This document shows, one piece after another, positions 1-9,263 of a stretch of 64,000 nt of DNA. Made by a program: the position numbers and the translations under genes. This stretch comes from Rhizobium sp. WSM4643. GTDB taxonomy: Bacteria; Pseudomonadota; Alphaproteobacteria; Rhizobiales; Rhizobiaceae. The notes under the pieces were generated by a model. It made no database searches, was not told the DNA's origin, and worked only from the letters and a program-made list of their open reading frames with translations. How positions within the stretch are numbered: position 1 is the stretch's first letter; each line of letters starts with the position of its first letter. Location: contig NZ_CP104040.1 in assembly GCF_025152745.1 (NCBI RefSeq), positions 1,426,001 to 1,490,000 on the forward strand, written 5' to 3'.

Positions 1-43
1 CGAAAGACATACAGTTTAGGCGACTGTCACGACGGCGAAAAAA

Positions 44-367
44 TCAAAGCTGATGATGCGGAACGAAGAGCATCCCGTCAAGGTTGTCTATGCTCTGGCA
101 GTTCAGTACCTGGCAGCGGGGATTGTCTTTCGAGGGGATATGCGTCCATTCGGCATAATCGGTCGCGTCGCAATAATTGCTGTTGCGGACATAGCGATCA
201 AAGAGCGGCAAGCCACGCGAGGACTGATAGCGGAAGATGACGGCGCCTTGATTATGGATGGCAGCGCGCACGCTGGCACAGATCATGGCGAGCGGATTGT
301 AACGCAAGATGGCCAGCGCCGGCGATGCGGCTAGCACGAGCATGAGGGCAAGAGCGATTTTTTTCAT
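44..367 (-). CDS. Small secreted protein, unknown family
   Basis: I do not recognise the family. The ATG at 367 is preferred because GAGGAT lies six bases ahead of it and it starts directly with a Sec signal peptide (MKKIALALMLVLAASPALA, residues 1-19, AxA-type cleavage site). An upstream in-frame start at 397 would add ten polar and charged residues. The 107-residue precursor would give a mature protein of about 88 residues with four cysteines, enough for two disulfides in the periplasm. It is divergent from the CoA-binding protein gene at 488. Function is unknown. Confidence 0.6.
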   Translation of the reverse strand: MKKIALALMLVLAASPALAILRYNPLAMICASVRAAIHNQGAVIFRYQSSRGLPLFDRYVRNSNYCDATDYAEWTHIPSKDNPRCQVLNCQSIDNLDGMLFVPHHQL

Positions 368-487
368 CGAATCATCCTCAGGGAGTAGCCAACTCATATA
401 TACGAAAGAGACACACCGCCGGTTTCATGAAAAGGCAAAAAAACATGTCGGCTGTGCCGAAGGGCTTTCGGGAATGGAGAAGCGGAC

Positions 488-916
488 ATGAATCACGACG
501 CCTACACGGATGAATACCTCGCCGGAATTCTGCATTCGGTAAAAACCATCGCGCTGACCGGCGCTTCGCCCAATCCGGCCCGGCCGAGCAACGGCGTCAT
601 GGGCTATCTGCTGTCGCGTGGATACGAGGTCATTCCTGTCAATCCGGGGCAGGCGGGCAAACAGATCCAGGGCCGTACCGTTTATGCCCGGCTCGCCGAT
701 ATTCCCGTGCCGATTGACATGGTCGACGTATTTCGCGCCTCCGAATATCTGGATGGTGTCGTCGAGGAGGCGCTGGTGCTGAAGCCGCTGCCGAAGATCA
801 TCTGGGCCCAGCTTGGCGTCCGCGACGATGCGGCTGCGGCAAAGGCGGAGGCTGCCGGCATCCAGGTCGTGATGAACCGCTGCCCTGCGATCGAGTATCC
901 TCGTCTTATTGCCTGA
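488..916 (+). CDS. CoA-binding domain protein (YccU-like)
   Basis: This 142-residue protein is a single CoA-binding Rossmann domain like the N-terminal part of succinyl-CoA synthetase alpha. The nucleotide-binding loop reads TGASPNPARPSNGVMGYL near residues 24-41, followed by EVIPVNPG and the later IIWAQLGV and NRCPAIEYPR segments typical of YccU-type proteins. The start has GGAGAAG a few bases upstream. The family is cytosolic and binds a CoA or nucleotide ligand, but its substrate and physiological role are not established. It precedes the sulfhydrylase gene on the same strand by 117 bases. Confidence 0.85.
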   Translation: MNHDAYTDEYLAGILHSVKTIALTGASPNPARPSNGVMGYLLSRGYEVIPVNPGQAGKQIQGRTVYARLADIPVPIDMVDVFRASEYLDGVVEEALVLKPLPKIIWAQLGVRDDAAAAKAEAAGIQVVMNRCPAIEYPRLIA

Positions 917-1033
917 GTTGCGGTCTGCTGAGATGGATTTTCCACCGAACGCCCATGGGTTGAAACGGATCGCGGTTAACTTTCGTAAGCGACAGGCTAT
1001 GATCCCGCCCGTCAGCAACAACGGGAGGACGAC

Positions 1034-2317
1034 ATGGCCAAAAATGATCCGGGATTCAACACGTTGGCGATTCATGCCGGCGCACAGCCCGACCCGACGA
1101 CCGGGGCGCGGGTAACGCCGATCTACCAGACGACCGCTTTCATCTTCAATGATTCCGATCATGCCGCCGCCCTCTTCGGTCTGCAGGCCTTCGGCAACAT
1201 CTACACCCGCATCATGAACCCGACGCAGGCCGTGCTTGAGGAGCGCGTCGCAGCGCTAGAGGGCGGCACGGCAGCCCTTGCCGTCGCTTCCGGCCATGCG
1301 GCACAGGTGATCGTCTTCCACAACATCATGCGCCCCGGCGAGAATTTCATCGCTGCCCGCCAGCTCTATGGCGGCTCGGTCAATCAGTTCGGCCATGCCT
1401 TCGAGAATTTTGGCTGGCAGGTGCGTTGGGCCGATGCCGCCGATCCGACAAGCTTCGAAAGCCAGATCGACGACAAGACACGCGGCATCTTCATCGAAAG
1501 CCTGGCCAATCCCGGCGGCACCTTCGTTGATATCGCGGCGATTGCCGACGTCGCACATCGCCACGGCCTGCCGCTGATCGTCGACAATACGATGGCGACA
1601 CCCTATCTCATCCGCCCGATCGAGCACGGTGCCGACATCGTCGTGCATTCACTGACCAAGTTTCTCGGCGGCCACGGCAATTCCATGGGCGGCCTCATCG
1701 TCGACGGCGGCACCTTCGACTGGTCGAAATCCGGCAATTACCCGATGCTGTCGAGCCCGCGGCCGGAATATAACGGCATGGTGCTACACGCGACCTTCGG
1801 CAATTTCGCCTTCGCGATCGCTGCACGCGTGCTTGGCCTGCGCGACCTCGGGCCGGCGATCTCGCCCTTCAATGCCTTCCTGATCCTGACCGGCATCGAG
1901 ACGCTGCCGCTCAGAATGCAGCGCCACAGCGACAATGCGACCGCCGTCGCCAAATGGCTGAAGGCACACAGCAAGATCGCCTGGGTGAATTATGCCGGCC
2001 TCGACGACGACCCGAACCACGCCCTGCAGCAGCGCTACTCGCCGAAGGGCGCCGGCTCCGTCTTCACCTTCGGCCTCAAGGGCGGCTACGAGGCGGGCAA
2101 GACGCTGGTCGAGGGGCTGGAGCTCTTCTCCCATCTTGCCAATATCGGCGATACCCGTTCGCTCGTCATTCATCCGGCCTCGACGACGCACCGGCAGTTA
2201 ACCGACGAGCAGAGGATCGCTGCCGGCGCCGGGCCAGACGTCGTGCGCCTCTCCGTCGGCATCGAGGACGTCAAGGACATCATAGCCGATCTCGAACAGG
2301 CATTGTCCAAGATCTGA
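1034..2317 (+). CDS. metY: O-acetylhomoserine sulfhydrylase (PLP enzyme)
   Basis: A 427-residue cystathionine gamma-synthase-family enzyme that joins sulfide to an activated homoserine to make homocysteine for methionine synthesis. The PLP lysine is Lys209 in [12 protein letters not shown]. The glycine-rich phosphate loop (AVASGHAAQ) and the C-terminal [20 protein letters not shown] are standard for the family. Length and the [13 protein letters not shown] opening fit the O-acetylhomoserine class better than MetB or MetC. O-succinylhomoserine as donor (MetZ type) cannot be excluded from sequence. A strong ribosome site (GGGAGGACG) precedes the ATG. Confidence 0.88.
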   Translation: MAKNDPGFNTLAIHAGAQPDPTTGARVTPIYQTTAFIFNDSDHAAALFGLQAFGNIYTRIMNPTQAVLEERVAALEGGTAALAVASGHAAQVIVFHNIMRPGENFIAARQLYGGSVNQFGHAFENFGWQVRWADAADPTSFESQIDDKTRGIFIESLANPGGTFVDIAAIADVAHRHGLPLIVDNTMATPYLIRPIEHGADIVVHSLTKFLGGHGNSMGGLIVDGGTFDWSKSGNYPMLSSPRPEYNGMVLHATFGNFAFAIAARVLGLRDLGPAISPFNAFLILTGIETLPLRMQRHSDNATAVAKWLKAHSKIAWVNYAGLDDDPNHALQQRYSPKGAGSVFTFGLKGGYEAGKTLVEGLELFSHLANIGDTRSLVIHPASTTHRQLTDEQRIAAGAGPDVVRLSVGIEDVKDIIADLEQALSKI

Positions 2318-2340
2318 GATCAGAGGGATCTACGGCGACC

Positions 2341-2685
2341 ATGACAAATTTCATCACCTTCGATATCGACGGCGTCGAACCCGAGTTCGGCGCCCCGGAG
2401 CCCGGCCGGATCATTTCCGGCGATCCGCATTTCCGCACATGGAATCTGGAGGAAGCCGAAGGCGGCCTCTATTCCGGCATTTGGGAGGCGACGCCGGGCA
2501 AGTGGCGGATCACCTACGAGGAATGGGAATATTTCAGTCTGCTGTCCGGCCATTCGATCGTGACGGAGGATGGCGGTGAACCGGTTCATCTGAAGACGGG
2601 CGACCGGATGATCCTCAAGCCCGGCTTCAAGGGAACGTGGGAAGTCGTTGAAACGACTCGCAAGGATTATGTGATCAAGGTTTGA
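2341..2685 (+). CDS. Cupin domain protein
   Basis: A 114-residue single-domain cupin of the EutQ/DUF861 type. The conserved stretch GIWEATPGKWRITYEEWEYFSLLSG is followed by the second barrel motif LKTGDRMILKPGFKGTWEV. The start at 2341 lies 23 bases after the metY stop, so the two genes are probably co-transcribed. An in-frame open frame continues upstream inside metY but is only a shadow. The histidine-poor motif suggests a sugar- or small-molecule-binding cupin rather than a typical metal dioxygenase. Substrate is unknown. Confidence 0.8.
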   Translation: MTNFITFDIDGVEPEFGAPEPGRIISGDPHFRTWNLEEAEGGLYSGIWEATPGKWRITYEEWEYFSLLSGHSIVTEDGGEPVHLKTGDRMILKPGFKGTWEVVETTRKDYVIKV

Positions 2686-2698
2686 GCGGAGGGCGAAC

Positions 2699-2733
2699 GA
2701 AGCCGAGCCTGTCCCGTTTTCGGCTTCGCCTTT
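2699..2733 (+). terminator. Weak hairpin after the cupin gene
   Basis: GAAGCCGA (2699-2706) pairs with TCGGCTTC (2720-2727), followed by GCC and a short TTT. The poor U-tract makes this a weak terminator candidate. Confidence 0.3.
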
Positions 2734-2941
2734 GTCGTCACTTTCACGGCGGTGCTCCGCAACGGCAAGCGGGCAACGACGGTGTTCGTGACGCGTTATC
2801 CCGGATTGAAATGCTTTTAACCAATCCCATTAATCGCGCCTACATCGACAAATGCTAAACCTTATCTGCAGCGCATTGCGGACATGATGTCTCCTGCCGT
2901 CCCACAGACATGGCCTTGCAATTAATCTTTCCGGAATTTGC

Positions 2942-5071
2942 ATGTCGTCGAATCTTGCAGGTAGGTACGTTCGCACCCAGACGTCTTCCATCATCGCAAC
3001 AACGGTCTTCTTCCTTGTCGTCGCCCTCGTACTGACCGGCCTGGTGGCACATGTCGTCGTTACGATGACCCGGTCTGCGAACGAAATCGATGATGCCAGG
3101 GCCAATCGCGCCGCCCGCGCGGCAATCGGTGCGTTTGTCAGTCGCCTGAGCGCGACAACGACGGATAATGCCGTATGGGATGATGCCTATAGCGCTGTCT
3201 CATCTTCGGCTGCCGCGGATTGGGCCTATGAGAATTGGGGGAAAACCAGCGAGGATTACGCGCTCTATGATGGCGCGATCGTGATTGGCCCTGATCGGTC
3301 TTCGATCGTCTCGGCCTATGCCAAAGGCAAGCCCTTCCAGCCGAGCGCGTTTTTCGGGCAAGGTTTTTATCAGCAGATCAATGTGGCTGCCGATCCGGAG
3401 CGGGCGCCAGTGATCAATTTCATCAAGACCGAAAACGGTATCGCTCTGATCGCATCGCAGGCAATCCAGCCTTTCCAAGCGACCGCGGAGCTTCCGAAGC
3501 TTAGCACGCTGAGTTTCTACAAGGAATTTACATCGGAAGTTATCGACACGCTTTCGAATGAACATGAACTTGAAGGCTTGCGACTTGAGACGACGCCGAA
3601 GCCTGAGTTCCTGAACACGCCGATCACCGACATGAAGGGGGCCGTCATCGGCTATCTCGTCTGGCCCAGCAAAGCGCCGGGAAGCGCCGTGTTTCATCAG
3701 GTGTACCCCTATGTTGCAGCCGCTATCGTCATCCTCGCGCTGTTTCTAATCGGCGTTCTGCTGGTTGGCGCCTCCGAGGCGCGGCGCCTGCGCCAATTGG
3801 CGCAAACAGCGATTTTCGAAGCCGACCACGATAGCCTGAGCGGTCTGTTGAACAGACACGGGCTTCTCAACCTGTTGGAAGGGCTGGAAAATTCGGCCTC
3901 TTCGCCACATCGGCTCTATCTGGTCGACCTTGATGGCTTCAAGGCCGTCAACGATGCCTGGGGCCATGCGGTGGGGGACGATTTGATCCGGCTGGTCTCG
4001 AAGGCGCTAGCCGCCTGCCACCCCGAGATCATTGCCACGGCGCGGCTCGGGGGCGATGAATTTGCGCTGGTGCACGTCGGTTCTGCCACGCGCGGAGAGA
4101 TGGAAAAGACCATTCTGGCGCTGTTTGCCGAGCCCTTCAAAATCGACGGACGAACGATCGAGGTTGGCGCAAGCATCGGCGCTGCTGCCCGCAGCGGCGA
4201 CGTCCCGCCCTTGGAGCTGCTCCGCAGAGCGGACATGGCCCTCTATCGTGCCAAGGCAAATGGTCGGGGCCAGGCGATCGAATACGACCCCGAACTGGAC
4301 CGGGAACGCCAACGGGTCGCCGAACTGGAAGGCCTGTTGAAGAGCGCCATCAGCAGTGGCGCAATCGAAGCCGTTTTCCAACCTCTCGTCTCTGCTTCGA
4401 CCGGCGCTGTGACCGGTCTTGAAGCACTGGCGCGCTGGCGAACTGCAACCGGAAATATCAGCCCGGAGATTTTCATCCCTCTTGCCGAGAGGTGCGGCCT
4501 CATCGATGCGCTCGGCGTTCATATGCTGAGAACATCGATCGAGCACGCCAAGAGCTGGCCCGATCTGGCATTGTCGGTGAACGTTTCGCCAATCCAGCTC
4601 TGCAATCCGGAATTTGCCGCTGAAGTGATCTCGGTCCTGCAGGAGCTCGATTTTAATCCCAACCGCCTGACATTGGAAATCACCGAAGGCGTTCTGATGA
4701 CAAATCCGGATCAGGCCCGGCGGTCGATAGACCAGCTCAAGCATGTCGGCATCAAGTTCGCGCTTGATGACTTTGGCTGCGGCTACGCAAGCATTGGCGC
4801 ATTGCGGCAGTTCGGGTTCGATCGCATGAAGATCGACCGCTCGCTCGTGTCTGCTCTCGACGAAGACTCAAATGGCGCCGATGTTCTGCGGGCAACCATC
4901 TCGCTCGCGACCGCGCTGCGGGTTCCCGTGACCGCGGAAGGGATCGAGACTGCTCGCCAGGCGGCGATCTTGCGCGATGCCGGCTGCGATCAGCTTCAAG
5001 GATATCTGATGGGAAAGCCTATGTCGGCATATGACATATCCAGCAGGCTGTTAGAAGAGTCAGCCGCATGA
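2942..5071 (+). CDS. Membrane GGDEF-EAL protein with CHASE4-like sensor
   Basis: A 709-residue inner-membrane protein for turnover of the second messenger cyclic di-GMP. Helix 1 is near residues 17-42, a periplasmic CHASE4-like region covers about 50-245, and helix 2 is near 255-277. A GGDEF domain follows with intact GGDEF at about 369-373, then an EAL domain with intact EAL near 494 and DDFGCGYAS near 608. Both catalytic signatures are present, so it could be a cyclase, a phosphodiesterase or both. The phosphodiesterase loop has Cys where DDFGTGYSS is usual. No obvious ribosome site precedes the ATG. Confidence 0.88.
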   Translation: MSSNLAGRYVRTQTSSIIATTVFFLVVALVLTGLVAHVVVTMTRSANEIDDARANRAARAAIGAFVSRLSATTTDNAVWDDAYSAVSSSAAADWAYENWGKTSEDYALYDGAIVIGPDRSSIVSAYAKGKPFQPSAFFGQGFYQQINVAADPERAPVINFIKTENGIALIASQAIQPFQATAELPKLSTLSFYKEFTSEVIDTLSNEHELEGLRLETTPKPEFLNTPITDMKGAVIGYLVWPSKAPGSAVFHQVYPYVAAAIVILALFLIGVLLVGASEARRLRQLAQTAIFEADHDSLSGLLNRHGLLNLLEGLENSASSPHRLYLVDLDGFKAVNDAWGHAVGDDLIRLVSKALAACHPEIIATARLGGDEFALVHVGSATRGEMEKTILALFAEPFKIDGRTIEVGASIGAAARSGDVPPLELLRRADMALYRAKANGRGQAIEYDPELDRERQRVAELEGLLKSAISSGAIEAVFQPLVSASTGAVTGLEALARWRTATGNISPEIFIPLAERCGLIDALGVHMLRTSIEHAKSWPDLALSVNVSPIQLCNPEFAAEVISVLQELDFNPNRLTLEITEGVLMTNPDQARRSIDQLKHVGIKFALDDFGCGYASIGALRQFGFDRMKIDRSLVSALDEDSNGADVLRATISLATALRVPVTAEGIETARQAAILRDAGCDQLQGYLMGKPMSAYDISSRLLEESAA

Positions 5072-5307
5072 TGCCGCCAAGGTCGTGGCATAGACTCGGT
5101 GTTGATGGCTCGTTACCGGCGTTCCAGCAGAGCGGTGACCGCTGAACGTGACTCCCTTTCACTCGCTGCCGGACGTCTTCACCGTTAACCGGTAACATTT
5201 GTCCTGCTGCCAGTCGCTGAAGGTCAAGCGCACGGAAGACTATACCGGCCGTTACGGCTGATCCGCAATCCCGGGATCGCTTCAGCGATGCCCGAAGGAG
5301 GAATCGA

Positions 5308-6552
5308 TCACCATTGCAGATCCAGCCGGTCTAGCCCGTGGAAATGGTAGACGTCCTTGACCACGGGTGTCTTTGCCAGCTTGAGTCCGGCCAGCCGTTC
5401 GAACAGGATCGGCAGCACGACGTTGAGCTCCAGCCGTGCCAACGGCGCGCCGATGCAGAAATGGATGCCGGCGCCGAAGGAGAGGTTCGCCGCTTCGTTA
5501 CGACCAGGCAGGAAGGTCAGCGGATCGGTGAATTTCGTCGGGTCGAGATTGGCGGCGGCGAGGATGAGGCTCACCTTGTCGCCGCGCTTGAAGGAGACCC
5601 CGTCGATTTCGGCTGGCTCCAGCGCCCAGCGCTGGAAGATGTGGACCGGCGCGCAGATGCGCAAGGTTTCCTCTACGGTGCGCTCCGTCGTCGCCTCGTC
5701 ACGGAAGAGTTCCGCCGGATCGCAGCCGCTGTCGAGGATGGTGCGTACGGAATTGCCGATCTGGTGCACGGTCGCCTCATGCCCGGCATTGAGCAGCACG
5801 ATCGTTGTCGAGACGAGCTCCTCTTCGGTCAGATACTGACCCTTGTGCTCGGTATGGATCATGTGGGTCAGCAGGTCGTCGCGCGGTTCGGTGCGGCGTT
5901 CTGTGATGACCGTTTTGACGTAGTCGGAAAATTCCTTCGCCGCCCGTTCGGCCTCGTCCTCCTGCTCGCGCGTACGGCCGAACATGTACATGCGGACATA
6001 GGCGTGCGACCAGGCGAGAAGTTGCGGTCCCATCTCTTCGGGAATACCGATCATCCGGGCAATCATCGTCACCGGGATGATGTCGGCAAAGGCCGAGAGC
6101 AGCTCGACCTCACGCTTCTCCGCGAAACCGTCGATCAGCCGATTGGCGAGTTCGGCAAGCTCCGGTTTCATCTTCTCGACATGGCGGGAAACGAAGGCGC
6201 GGTTGACGAGCGTACGCAGCCGCGTGTGCTCCGGCGGTTCGAGTTCGAGCAGGGAATAACGTTCCGAGAGATCGAAACTGGCAAGATGCGGCATCGGCTC
6301 GGCAAGGCAGAGCTCCTCGCGGCTGGCGATATGCAGGATCTGCCGGCCAAAGCGGCGGTCGCGCAGCAGACCGTTCACATGGTCGTAACCCGTGAAGAAC
6401 CACTGCTTCTGCTCAAGCCAGTAGAAGGTCGGGCAATGGGCGTGAAGGGCCGCATAGACGGCATTCGGGTTACTGTAGAAGGCCGGGTTGCGGCCGTCCA
6501 GAGAGACATGACGGTTGGCGCGGTCGATCGAGAGAAAGGATGGGATCATCAT
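5308..6552 (-). CDS. Cytochrome P450
   Basis: A 414-residue soluble bacterial P450. The heme-thiolate motif FGAGIHFCIGAPLAR places the axial ligand at Cys366. The I-helix oxygen-activation motif is AGHEAT (AGxET type) near 257 and the K-helix ExxR is EETLR. No membrane anchor is visible, as usual in bacteria. There is no adjacent ferredoxin or ferredoxin reductase gene, so redox partners must be encoded elsewhere. Substrate and CYP subfamily are unknown. It is convergent with the GGDEF-EAL gene across a 236-base spacer in which I see nothing notable. Confidence 0.93.
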   Translation of the reverse strand: MMIPSFLSIDRANRHVSLDGRNPAFYSNPNAVYAALHAHCPTFYWLEQKQWFFTGYDHVNGLLRDRRFGRQILHIASREELCLAEPMPHLASFDLSERYSLLELEPPEHTRLRTLVNRAFVSRHVEKMKPELAELANRLIDGFAEKREVELLSAFADIIPVTMIARMIGIPEEMGPQLLAWSHAYVRMYMFGRTREQEDEAERAAKEFSDYVKTVITERRTEPRDDLLTHMIHTEHKGQYLTEEELVSTTIVLLNAGHEATVHQIGNSVRTILDSGCDPAELFRDEATTERTVEETLRICAPVHIFQRWALEPAEIDGVSFKRGDKVSLILAAANLDPTKFTDPLTFLPGRNEAANLSFGAGIHFCIGAPLARLELNVVLPILFERLAGLKLAKTPVVKDVYHFHGLDRLDLQW

Positions 6553-6611
6553 GCCCCGAGGCTTAGCGGATTTGGTAAGCCTCGAAAAGATGTGGGGAGA
6601 GGGATCCCGGA

Positions 6612-7865
6612 CTACCCGGCCCGCGACAGTGTGCCCATGCGTCGCAGCGCCTCGACCTGGTCGTCGACCGTCGGTACGAGTTCGCCGGCGGTGCTTGGCG
6701 GCGCAGCCGGGGCAGGGGCCGCGGCCTCCGCTTCGCCGAAGGTGACCGTGCAGTTGCGGCCGGCGGCCTTCGCCGCATAGAGCGCCCGGTCGGCAGCCGA
6801 GATCAGCTTGTCGATATTGGCTTCGATCGAGGAGGCGAGCGCGATGCCGATGCTGACCGTGACCGGAACGATAGCTTCGCCGGTGCTGACGGGAAGACTG
6901 CAGAATTCGGTGCGGATCGCTTCGGCGATCGCCTCGGCTTCCGTCTGGTCCGTGACCGCGGCGAAGGCGGCGAATTCCTCGCCGCCCATGCGGCCGAAGA
7001 TGTTGTTTGGAATATACTGGCGGGCCATCCGCGCGAATGCGGTCAGCACCGCGTCGCCGGACTGGTGGCCGAAACGGTCGTTGACCCGCTTGAAATGGTC
7101 GAGATCGAAAAGCATGACCGCGACCTGGCGCCGGTCGTCATGGGCCTTTTCCTGGGTGGCGTCGAAATAGCCGAGCAGGCCGCGGCGGTTGAGCACGCCG
7201 GTCAGCGAATCGGTCAGGGTGAGCGCACGCAGGTGCCGTTCGGAACGCTCCATGATCAGCCGGCAGGTGAACGCGAACGCGATGGTGAGCAGGAAGGCGC
7301 TGGCCATGGCGGAAACGCCGCCGAGATTCGTCGCTTCGATATCGCTTGGCATCGTCAGCGCCATCATCAGCGCCGAGCCGAAGCACAGGCAGCCCTGGAG
7401 GACGAACACGCCCATCAGCTTACGGCGGGTACGCTCGCGGCGCATGTCGCCGGCGGCGACCGCCATTGCAAGTGCCGTCGCACCCGTCGCCGAAGCAAGG
7501 TTATAGAGCACCACCCGGTTTGAATAATCGCTGTTGACCCAGGGCAGGAAGACCCCGGCGAGCCAGATTGCCGGCGGCAGCAGCGCCCACCATTCGATCC
7601 GCTTGCGGTCGAGCGCCAGAAAACCCGCCACCCAGGCGCTCTGGCCGAGCAAGGCGATGGCGTTGCCCGCCTCTACGGAAAGCACGCTGGGGATTTCGCC
7701 GCGCAGCGCGACCATCGCAAAGCCAATGCCGGTCAGGAGGAAGCCCAAGCCCCAATAGAGATAGGCCTCGTTCCTGACGTTGTGGCGCCAGGCGACGAAC
7801 AGCACCAAAGCGAGCGTCATGGCCTCTGAACACCAGATGGCGAGACCTGTAGCAATATTGAACAC
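6612..7865 (-). CDS. Membrane diguanylate cyclase (GGDEF)
   Basis: A cyclic-di-GMP synthase with several N-terminal transmembrane helices (roughly residues 10-200) and a C-terminal GGDEF domain with GGEEF near residue 291. No EAL domain is present. I chose the GTG at 7865 because AAGGGG lies eight bases upstream and the protein then starts immediately before the first membrane helix (FNIATGLAIWC). An ATG at 7958 would add 31 polar residues. The last 40 residues are Ala/Pro-rich and probably disordered. Signal unknown. Confidence 0.85.
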   Translation of the reverse strand: MFNIATGLAIWCSEAMTLALVLFVAWRHNVRNEAYLYWGLGFLLTGIGFAMVALRGEIPSVLSVEAGNAIALLGQSAWVAGFLALDRKRIEWWALLPPAIWLAGVFLPWVNSDYSNRVVLYNLASATGATALAMAVAAGDMRRERTRRKLMGVFVLQGCLCFGSALMMALTMPSDIEATNLGGVSAMASAFLLTIAFAFTCRLIMERSERHLRALTLTDSLTGVLNRRGLLGYFDATQEKAHDDRRQVAVMLFDLDHFKRVNDRFGHQSGDAVLTAFARMARQYIPNNIFGRMGGEEFAAFAAVTDQTEAEAIAEAIRTEFCSLPVSTGEAIVPVTVSIGIALASSIEANIDKLISAADRALYAAKAAGRNCTVTFGEAEAAAPAPAAPPSTAGELVPTVDDQVEALRRMGTLSRAG

Positions 7866-8237
7866 GGCAGCAACCCCTTGTCTGTCCGCTCTTTTCTGTT
7901 GGCTTGCATCCTTGCCGAGGAAGCTCGCCACTTCCTTAATGTCGCTGCGCTGCGGCATTGTTTTGGGCCGATATCTGCCGGTAGGCTTTCCGTTGGGTAA
8001 ACGTGCATGAGTATTATCGAATAGAGTAAGCCTTCCTTCATCCTGCCATGGAGAAAAGATGGGGGAGATCAGGCCGAGGGCTCGCCGTTAACAGGCGTTT
8101 GGGGGAAAGAGGCTACCAGGAGCCGAAACTTAATGCATGTCGGTCGGAAGTGTGCAGCGGTTCCGGGATAGCGACATGCATGAAGAAGGCGCTAAAGCCG
8201 CTTGGCCCCGCCTTCTTAACGTTATCCTCATGCGTGT
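7866..8237. other. Gene-free stretch between the cyclase and clpP
   Basis: The divergent region between the GGDEF gene and clpP holds one palindromic repeat (8133-8181) and, at its clpP end, a heat-shock-type promoter. I see no convincing coding sequence in either direction. Confidence 0.6.
8133..8181. repeat. Rhizobial palindromic repeat, copy 1
   Basis: ATGCATGTCG at 8133 is mirrored by CGACATGCAT ending at 8181. An inner stem CGGAA...TTCCG lies inside. The same outer arms recur at 17475-17510 and 49739-49786. The class resembles rhizobial intergenic mosaic elements (RIME-like), but that assignment is from memory only. Confidence 0.75.
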
Positions 8238-8267
8238 CTTGAAGAGGAGGGCCGGGACACTCTATGT
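8238..8267 (+). promoter_or_regulatory. Candidate heat-shock (RpoH) promoter of clpP
   Basis: CTTGAA at 8238-8243 and CTATGT at 8262-8267 are separated by 18 bases. This fits the alphaproteobacterial RpoH pattern (CTTGAA, then C-Y-A-T-N-T). A start near 8275 would give a 5' leader of about 55 bases before clpP. Confidence 0.5.
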
Positions 8268-8330
8268 AGGGGTAAGATATTTTTCTTTGATTCCCGGCGC
8301 CGGCCGGCGAGACGCTGACAAAGGACGCAC

Positions 8331-8960
8331 ATGAGAAACCCAGTCGATACCGCAATGGCCCTCGTGCCGATGGTCGTGGAACAGACCAACCGCGGTGAAC
8401 GCTCCTACGACATCTATTCCCGTCTGTTGAAGGAACGCATCATCTTCCTTACGGGTGCCGTCGAAGACCATATGGCAACGCTCGTCTGCGCCCAGCTGCT
8501 CTTCCTCGAGGCCGAAAACCCGAAGAAGGAAATCGCCCTCTACATCAATTCGCCCGGTGGCGTCGTCACCGCCGGCATGGCGATCTACGATACGATGCAG
8601 TTCATCAAGCCCGCGGTTTCGACGCTCTGCATCGGCCAGGCCGCATCCATGGGCTCGCTGCTGCTGGCGGCCGGCCACCAGGACATGCGCTTTGCGACGC
8701 CGAATTCCCGCATCATGGTGCACCAGCCCTCGGGCGGCTTCCAGGGGCAGGCCTCGGACATCGAGCGGCACGCCCGCGACATCCTCAAAATGAAGCGCCG
8801 CCTGAACGAGGTCTACGTCAAGCACACCGGCCGGACCTACGAGGAAGTTGAAAAGACGCTCGATCGTGACCATTTCATGGATGCGGACGAAGCGCAGAGC
8901 TGGGGCGTGATCGACAAGGTTCTGACGTCGCGCCTCGAAATGGAAGGCGAACAGGCCTAG
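8331..8960 (+). CDS. clpP: ATP-dependent Clp protease proteolytic subunit
   Basis: The 209-residue serine protease subunit that forms the double-heptamer chamber and degrades substrates unfolded by ClpX or ClpA. The catalytic triad is visible: Ser106 in GQAASMGS, His131 in MVHQPSGG and Asp180 in [11 protein letters not shown]. The oxyanion loop NSPGG is present. The N-terminus ([18 protein letters not shown]) carries a short leader that may be processed. clpX follows on the same strand, the usual pairing. Rhizobia often have several clpP paralogues; this is the clpX-linked one. Confidence 0.97.
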   Translation: MRNPVDTAMALVPMVVEQTNRGERSYDIYSRLLKERIIFLTGAVEDHMATLVCAQLLFLEAENPKKEIALYINSPGGVVTAGMAIYDTMQFIKPAVSTLCIGQAASMGSLLLAAGHQDMRFATPNSRIMVHQPSGGFQGQASDIERHARDILKMKRRLNEVYVKHTGRTYEEVEKTLDRDHFMDADEAQSWGVIDKVLTSRLEMEGEQA

Positions 8961-9044
8961 TAATTAATAGGGATGGTGTTTTCCTCGCCACAGTTCTATC
9001 CCATTTGTGATTGAACAAGGGCTTTCATCCGGCGACGAAGACGC

Positions 9045-9090
9045 TAATAGTAACTATTAATGCTATGTTGAATTTTTATGACATAGCATT
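9045..9090. repeat. Tandem palindromes between clpP and clpX
   Basis: In the 303-base clpP-clpX gap, TAATAGT-A-ACTATTA (9045-9059) abuts AATGCTATGT (9059-9068), which is mirrored by ACATAGCATT (9081-9090). Both inverted repeats are perfect and AT-rich. They could be an operator, an RNA processing site or a weak terminator. There is no long U-tract. The rest of the gap shows nothing recognisable. Confidence 0.7.
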
Positions 9091-9263
9091 CGGTATTCGA
9101 AGGGGAATTCGTTGCCGCCGGAACCCGGACATGATTGGTTGGGGCCGGTTCGTACCCCCTGAAGCCCTTCTCGGCAAAGGCTCCGGAAACGGAGTGCCGC
9201 CAGGAGCTGATAGAGTGGACCGCGATTTCGCCTTGAAATGCGGCGTGCTGGAAGGAAAATGAT

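Noticed and set aside
5338..6780. 480-codon forward frame opposite the P450 gene
   Set aside because: Shadow frame; the P450 signatures on the reverse strand are decisive.
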